From: Anisakis pegreffii | Taxonomy: Eukaryota; Nematoda; Chromadorea; Rhabditida; Anisakidae | NCBI GenBank assembly: GCA_035041965.1 | Contig: JAPYMA010002101.1 | Span: 1-64,000, forward strand | Direction: 5' to 3' | DNA length: 64,000 bases | Shown: piece by piece, positions 58,093-64,000 of the stretch | How the letters are laid out: every line of letters begins with the position of its first letter | How positions within the stretch are numbered: position 1 is the stretch's first letter | The notes under the pieces: generated by a model | Seen by the model: the letters and a program-made list of their open reading frames with translations, nothing else | Told to the model about the DNA's origin: nothing | The model's database searches: none | Program-made: the position numbers and the translations under genes

Positions 58093-61000
58093 ATGCCGCA
58101 CAACATCAGCGGTACCAGCAGCAGCAGCAGCAGTTTGAGATGGAGAAGACGGCATAGGAGGGCCAAGAAGGATAAGGTAAACGACCGGGTAGTGAGGAGG
58201 AAATGTTTCTTGAGGCGCGCGAAGGAGGGGGTTCCGGGCCATCCGGAGACAAGGCTTCAGGTCGACAACCTGCAGTTCGGGAGCTGCGGGAAAGTTTACT
58301 GCAGCAATTTGCTGCAAGTATTGGGGATACTCACCCTACTGCCAGCCTACGACAACCTGGTTCAGTGGGTCAGGAAGGGCTGGGCGCTGACAATAGCCGC
58401 ATTGCCACCCGAACTGGGTGGACATTCAATCTGTAAGTTTAGTTGTAATTTAATGAGATATTCACTCCTTCGTTTGTAATTCATCTATACACGCATAGAC
58501 CTATGTGGTTTTATGTATATGGATGAATTATGAACGATTGGTCATGTTATGAAATGATGAAATGATAATTCTGAGTTATATATAAATATGATCAAAGAAA
58601 GAGAGGTAGAATGAGGTTGTTAAATTATCGATTCACATTCCTATAACATCATGAAACGTAATATCATCAGCATCATCTTATTGATCATTTCTGATAACTA
58701 CGAATCACTTAACAATATTCATGAGGTTAATAATATAATATCACTATGTACTCATAAAATCAATGAGAGTAACACACCACATCAGCAAATGTAACAGTAT
58801 ATTAAAAATATCAATCAAGTGACAATCTCATACAAGTATCAAATTGCTAATCATTAAACTTGCTCATCGAAGGAATGATGTGTCTTAGGATACGATCAGT
58901 GAAGAATGAGTCGATTAAACATTCAAAAGTTAATATCGTCAAGAAATACTGCTGCGAAATTGGATGAAGAGGATATCAAATTTGGGTATATCCGTACAAA
59001 AGGGCCTCATTGTGTTTTGATTTTAGTGTCAGCGTTCAGAGCAGGGGCACCCTCGCCCCTGCTGATTGAGGCGATATGTCGGATGACGGACGTCCAGCTC
59101 CTCGTCCACAGGGCAGACATCGACAACGTGAGGAGCTGGAAATTCGGCGTAACGGGGCCAATTTATGAAGTAATCCGGGAAGCAGACGACCGTTACGCCG
59201 TCTTCATTGGGCCACCCTCGCTCCAAGTAAGTTCTTTTAAGAACGAATTTAAGACAAATTGTATGAGAATATCTTTTTGATGCTAATATAAAAATGACAA
59301 TAATCGCATTCAGACGATTCAAATGATATGAAAATAATACTGATTTACAATATGAGCTATAATATTAATAATAATAATCAAATAATATTTCAGTTCGTCG
59401 ATTCGGAGCACTTCACCACGCAAATGGATCGCTGGCGAGTTCCGCTCCCAGTCGACGTAAGTAAAATTCGATAATAATTTGATCATTTAATTCAGAGATC
59501 GTTGACGATCTTATGACCGTTTTGGACGGAAATATAGCCGATATTCTGAAGTCAACACCTTGTGAAATGATAGGAATTCAATTGTTGACGAATTGAGCGT
59601 TAAAGAGAATAATTAAACGATTATTCATTGCGTTGACTGTTCTTTTAGTTAATCCTCCAGTATCAAATCAAAAACTGATATTATCGCAGTCATTTGCGCA
59701 TGCTGAAATCAGTTATGTAAATTCAGCTGTCTCTGTCCAATCAACCTCAATTCATTGCATGATTGAGGCACTCTTTCAGGAGTTGGACCGAGGGGAGCCC
59801 CGTCCGTCACCCGCACACAGGCCCGCTGAACCAGAAATACCACAGCCCGAGGAATTTGACGAAAATATTAACGATATGTTTATGGATGATAACGACACTA
59901 ACGAAGATGACATTAACCAACCTAACGACGTTAACAACGACGCTAACGACGAGACTAACGAAGTCCAGGCAGAAGAGGGGCCTGCGCAGCCCCGCTACTT
60001 CTTGTAAGTTCTTTCCTTTAAGTATATGACAGCAAAATTTCAATTTTATTTGTTCGACAGCGATTCACATAGTCATTGAGGAATGAATGTGTTTGAAAAG
60101 TTTGATATAAGCAATGAAATTTAAATGGGGGGTAATTGAAAGTGATCATCTCTCAGCGATGAATCAGAGATATATTCGATTTGGAACTACCGTTTCGTAT
60201 GACATGGATTGATCACAAATATAGAAATAAATTACAAAATTAACGAACCAATCGTTCTTGCTTTGCAATGATACGTTGATTTTTAGGCGCAGGCCCCACA
60301 TCCCAAGACAGCCGAGAGAGCAGCCAGAGCCGCAGGTCTTCCGGCCGCGCAACATCGAAAATTTGCGGCCGGAACACCAAGTCGAGCTAACGGCACCGGA
60401 TACAGAAGCTTACCACGTAAGCAGAGACAAATCCATCTGTAAGTTTTCATAGACTGATAATTCTTTAGCATTACTTTTGATGTAGTCTTTACTGAAAATC
60501 TGAATCGGAGAGTGGCAGCATTCTATTACAGATAAAATGGATAATTATTTCCTTGTTATCATATCCTGGATGAACACTTCTACAATTGAGTGACCAAATA
60601 TTCATGTTTGCTTACGATGAACGTTTCAGGGTGCCGTCTAGCCGGCTGTTCCAGGCCTAACCAGCCATTTAAAACGGTTAAGGCCTGGAAAATACACGTG
60701 CAGAGGGCCGCGTGTCATCGAGAGCAAAGTACGTTATTATCAATTGATATATCTTATTCATTTCATTTTTCGTTTTTATTGTTGAATTCCACTTTCAACT
60801 TTTACAGTTAACCATAGAAAATAAAGGAGAAGTATCCATGAGATTTTTCGGTGTATGATACCTGATATTTTGAAAGTCAACTTCAATTGAACTTTTAGCC
60901 CTCTGCACGTCCTGCGGCCACAACGTGGCTCTACCCTCCTCGGCGCACCTCTCGGCCGCCGAGATCAAGACAGTTATGGACGCCCACAAAGCCGAGAGGT

Positions 61001-61266
61001 GCGTTGGCGTCACCAAAAGGGCGTTGGTGGCGCGTAAAATCGCTGCCGAGCGTCTAGTGACTCTAGGACGCGATGTCTCGCACATCGCGATCCTAGACGA
61101 AGACGCAGAAGAGGTGCAGGTGCCATCAAACCCACGCAAGAGGCACCTGGCCTCCGAGGCAGCGTGGAGGGCAGACCAATGCTGCCTCTACCTCAAACGA
61201 TTCAAGGCCGACCATCCCGATTTAATGGAGCAAATCGGGATGGAACACCAGCTCACAATCGGATGA
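58093..61266 (+). CDS. Unknown protein with two C2HC zinc-finger-like motifs, 7 GC-rich exons
   Basis: Not recognised. Exons 58093-58432, 59027-59226, 59394-59456, 59780-60003, 60287-60438, 60630-60728 and 60899-61266 join in frame to 1,446 nt (481 residues); five of the six donors are GTAAGT and all acceptors are TTTAG or TTCAG type. The N-terminus is Ser-rich then strongly basic (RWRRRHRRAKKDK). Residues ~45-200 look globular, with alternating hydrophobic segments. Residues ~205-270 are acidic and Asn-rich. Exon 6 has C-x4-C-x15-H-x5-C (CRLAGC ... HVQRAAC). Exon 7 has C-x2-C ... H-x4-C (CTSCGH ... HKAERC), then a helical, basic C-terminus with PRKRH. Nucleic-acid binding is inferred from these motifs. 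The ATG at 58093 follows a TTTTGTAG acceptor-like site, so an upstream exon is possible. Exons contrast sharply in base composition with introns and are full of stem-loops; a domesticated or still mobile element-derived gene is one explanation. Confidence 0.72.
59040..59199. repeat. Three perfect stem-loops inside exon 2 of the zinc-finger-like gene
   Basis: 59040-59048 with 59055-59063 (9 bp), 59094-59103 with 59130-59139 (10 bp), 59146-59155 with 59190-59199 (10 bp). Consecutive, non-overlapping and all within a 200-nt coding exon. Confidence 0.9.
60339..60690. repeat. Stem-loops inside exons 5 and 6 of the zinc-finger-like gene
   Basis: Exon 5: 60339-60348 with 60365-60374 (ttccggccgc, 10 bp perfect) and 60408-60413 with 60417-60422 (6 bp). 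Exon 6: 60649-60662 with 60676-60690 (14 bp with one bulged base). Confidence 0.9.
60944..61243. repeat. Four stem-loops inside exon 7 of the zinc-finger-like gene
   Basis: 60944-60956 with 60991-61003 (13 bp perfect), 61062-61076 with 61082-61097 (15 bp with one bulge), 61156-61163 with 61181-61188 (8 bp), 61212-61223 with 61232-61243 (12 bp perfect). Confidence 0.9.
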
Positions 61267-62114
61267 AGGGAACGTTGCGAGAAGAGCAACTACGGCACAG
61301 TTCAACTGGAGCGACAACAGGATATCAACATCAATCCAATCCTCCCAGCACTAAATGGTTACATTTATTCAAATAATTCAAAAATTCAGCAATGGAGCGT
61401 AGTACCTCACTGAGGATGAGAATCAGGGAGATAAGTAAACATTCAGATAACATTAGAATGAATACAAAGAAGAAAAAACACTTCACGGAAGATCCTAGAA
61501 TTCAGTGACATTAGAATAGTGTTTAAGGTTGACGATTTGAAATAGGCGAGCGAGCATAATGAGTGCAGGGATAAGATATTAGAAATAAGATGTGATAGGA
61601 GCTATGTTATGTTATCTGTTATTCTTTTCGTTACGTTGTTGTTTGTATTATTATGTTACATAATAACAGTAGTGACATTATTAATGTCACTACTGTTATT
61701 ACTGTTGTATCACAGTGTATTGCTAGTATCATATTTTGGAATAATTCTTCTGGATATTATGTGATCCTTGTGTTGTATCACTGTTGTTATATCGTCATAT
61801 CCTATCAAGCGTCATCCTACACATCAGTTCGCCGAAACAGTGGATTTTTTCGGAGGGATATGAAATGGAATTGAGAAGCTGCGAGAATATGAAAATTTTG
61901 ATAAAATTTAATGCAGAAAATCTAGCCACACTAGCCCTGGATATCCGTTCTCAGCACTATGAATGATGCGACAAAAAAACCATGCCTAGAGCGGTTGATC
62001 GTTCTAGCACATCAGAAAAAAAAAGAGAAATGCCCTCAAAAATTCCTTCCAGATGTTTTGGGCATCCATATTCTATTGTAGAAGGGGAGTCATATGGCGG
62101 TTATGCCAGCTCCT
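61267..62114. other. 3' flank of the zinc-finger-like gene, no supportable gene
   Basis: No canonical AATAAA close to the stop was recognised. Holds one perfect inverted repeat and short frames without content. Confidence 0.4.
61661..61701. repeat. Perfect 20-bp inverted repeat with 1-nt spacer
   Basis: Arms 61661-61680 and 61682-61701 ('taataacagtagtgacatta' and its reverse complement). It could act as a transcription pause or form a cruciform; no role is established. Confidence 0.93.
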
Positions 62115-62115
62115 C

Positions 62116-62280
62116 AGCGCCATAAATGGAGGGAACTATTAATGTTGGGAAATATTTACAATATACTTTTCCCATATATTATGATATGGGTTCGGGGTTC
62201 GGGCTATACAAAAGTACTCTGGGTAAGGGTTTAGAGTACTTTGGGTTGGGGATATGGGAATCCATACCTCCATTGGCGCT
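62116..62280. repeat. Candidate foldback element with gapped ~15-bp inverted ends
   Basis: Left end 'agcgccataaatggagg', right end 'cctccattggcgct', complementary apart from a 3-nt gap. The interior holds GGGTT-rich runs. No clear target-site duplication. Confidence 0.4.
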
Positions 62281-62522
62281 CAGTGGGTTAGGGTATTTTT
62301 ATTAAGACTGCTAGAAAACTGGTCACCGCTCGAAGATGGTTTGAGTTCGCCAAAAAAGTGCTGAGACATCTTAATGGATTGATAAGAAACAGGAAATTTG
62401 GGCGGATAATAATTCTGAAAGGCTAGTGATAAGAGAGACGGAATGATGAGATAAAATGTCCATTTTGATGGATCAAATAGAAGGCGAAACAAACGCAAGG
62501 CGGCGATCACCGTTCTACTCAA

Positions 62523-62740
62523 CAGGATGCAACGAAAAAACGACCAAAAATATTTAAATTGAACAAAAAGGCAGCCAGAAATATTCCAAAAAAGTTAAAA
62601 AAACAAAAAACAATGAAATTAAAAAAATAAATAACGAAAAAACAAAAATATAAAAACTTTAAAAAAATAAAAAAAAGAAATAAAAAAATTAATAATAAAA
62701 AAATTAAAAAGAAAAAACTATTTAAAAAATTATGCATAAA
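62523..62740. repeat. A-rich low-complexity tract
   Basis: Runs of 3-7 A broken by single T, C or G. Might mark a 3' poly(A) remnant of a retroelement, but no element body precedes it. Confidence 0.8.
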
Positions 62741-62845
62741 AAGTGATTGGAAAAATTGTAAACTTCGAAAAATTCAGTGACTGTATTTGTGCAATTAGTT
62801 TCTAGGTGTACTTATTGTAATTACAATTAGTGATATTGTCAAGCT

Positions 62846-63037
62846 CAGTGGTCCCCACGACTGGGTGCTCCATTATCCTATGGATGGTATGTCATTATCC
62901 GTTCCTACGTTAAGCATTGAAATAACAAGAATATTATTTCAATGCTTAACGTAGGGGCGAAATTTCCGAACCCTTCAATGCCCTATGGCAACCACAAATC
63001 ACCCAAAAATGGGTGTTTCCCCTTATGGGGACCACTG
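62846..63037. mobile_element. hAT-like MITE, 192 bp
   Basis: Perfect 12-bp terminal inverted repeats 'cagtggtcccca' / 'tggggaccactg', of the CAGNGGTCCCC type known from hAT transposons. Flanking 8-mers 62838-62845 'gtcaagct' and 63038-63045 'gtctaact' match at 6 of 8 positions and fit a decayed 8-bp target-site duplication. Internally 62904-62925 and 62934-62955 form a 22-bp perfect hairpin. No transposase. Confidence 0.8.
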
Positions 63038-63069
63038 GTCTAACTTATTAATTTCATTCACTGCTATTG

Positions 63070-63195
63070 ACCAATTTTGTCCTCGTCTTTTGTCCGTTGT
63101 CCTCTTATTATAACCAAGTTTGTCCGTGTCTCTTGTCCGTTGTCCTTTACTATAACCAATTTTGTCCTTGTCTTTTGTCCGTTGTCCTTTTATTT
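63070..63195. repeat. Three tandem copies of a ~43-bp unit
   Basis: Unit 'ccaattttgtcctcgtcttt' followed by 'tgtccgttgtcct' and a T/A-rich end, repeated with a few substitutions directly downstream of the MITE. Confidence 0.85.
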
Positions 63196-64000
63196 ACATC
63201 GTTTAATAATACTTACTGTGTTAACGACCTTTAATTAATTTGTTTGAATCATTATTCGAATTGTACTGAATGGAAATTGTTATTTGTTTTTGATGTGATA
63301 ATTGGATATATATTTGACGTTCATAGTGCCCCGATAAGAATGAATTTAGTATTGTTAATGGTGTTTTTGGTATTCGTTGTATTTGTAATATTAATACAAC
63401 TGCTGTTCTATTGAGAAATTATGTAAGTTTAGATAACGACTGAGGTCGGAATGATTTTAGTGTTTGAACTGGAAGAAGATGACTAAAATTAAGGTACTAT
63501 TATAGTCATTAAATGAGACATTACCAATAATATTGAAGGAATAGTGAGTTTAGTAATGTGCTCGCTCATAGGATGACGAGGTATCGCTCACATTGCTTAC
63601 ATTCATACTTATGAAACAACGATTTCGATAATGAAATGCAAATTGAATTTTCAATTGCAATAATAATATTGCTGGGAGGAATTGGTTTTTGTTTATTTGA
63701 AGTGATTGTTTAATGTCTTATGATGTGAATTGTTGTGCCGTAGTTGTTCTTGTTCCCTGAGCTGGTGTTTATGGCCTGAATCGTTTGAGGTGGCTGCCCT
63801 CCCCCCCCCCGATGAAATTGTTGATTCTAACTTAGAATTAACTTAAGTATCTTTAACTTGACTGAACTTAACCTTAACTTACCATTAACTTCACTTTAAC
63901 TTAGGATAACTCATTCTCACATTAACTTACTTTTCCTCGGGCTGTGGTTAGGTGACAAAATTGATGAGATTGTGACAAAATTGATAGTGAATTTGACGTT
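63196..64000. other. Right end of window, spacer with simple repeats
   Basis: No gene supported. 63801-63810 is a run of C. 63826-63930 has about ten degenerate TTAACTT units. 'tgacaaaattgat' is repeated near the window end. Confidence 0.5.

Noticed and set aside
58203..58436. Second open frame over exon 1 of the zinc-finger-like gene
   Set aside because: The +1-shifted frame does not join in phase to exon 2, whose other two frames have early stops; the chosen frame joins cleanly.
62280..62737. Antisense frames over the A-rich tract
   Set aside because: Low-complexity translation (poly-Phe/Leu) of A-rich DNA.

Overview
This is eukaryotic, animal nuclear DNA, most likely from a nematode. Evidence: four intron-containing genes with GT..AG introns, frequent short TTTCAG/TTTTAG acceptors typical of nematodes, AT-rich introns and spacers, and an SMG-1 kinase of about 2,674 residues that lacks most of the long C-terminal insertion of vertebrate SMG1. 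The species cannot be named from the sequence. No bacterial, viral, rRNA, tRNA or CRISPR feature was seen. All four gene models are on the + strand, and all splice joins given preserve the reading frame when added up by hand.

Layout. 1-393 is an (ATT)n microsatellite. 2098-4527 is a seven-exon ribokinase (PfkB family). 4.9-6.2 kb is a degenerate repeat field related to the tandem array at 51-52.6 kb. 7949-10997 is a three-exon gene for a single-pass membrane protein with a long serine tract and a Q/P/T-rich tail; its last exon lies between two copies of a ~170-bp direct repeat. 11.4-15.9 kb is spacer with a ~180-bp duplication. 15909-48025 is a complete smg-1 (49 exons), the PIKK that phosphorylates UPF1 in nonsense-mediated mRNA decay. 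It has an 8.1-kb intron, a small MITE-like element and three strong intronic hairpins. 48-50.9 kb holds its 3' flank. 50921-52548 is four tandem copies of a 407-bp unit, itself a dimer of two related ~200-bp monomers. 52.9-58.1 kb has no supportable gene.

58093-61266 is a seven-exon gene for a ~481-residue protein I do not recognise, with two C2HC zinc-finger-like motifs. Its exons are markedly richer in G+C than their introns and carry many perfect or near-perfect stem-loops of 8-15 bp. This is the most unusual object in the window. 61.3-64 kb is repeat-rich: short hairpins, an A-rich tract, a 192-bp hAT-like MITE with 12-bp terminal inverted repeats, and short tandem repeats.

The genes do not form an obvious pathway: ribose phosphorylation, an unknown surface or secretory-membrane protein, RNA surveillance, and an unknown nucleic-acid-binding candidate. 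Each appears to be its own transcription unit. I see no convincing operon.
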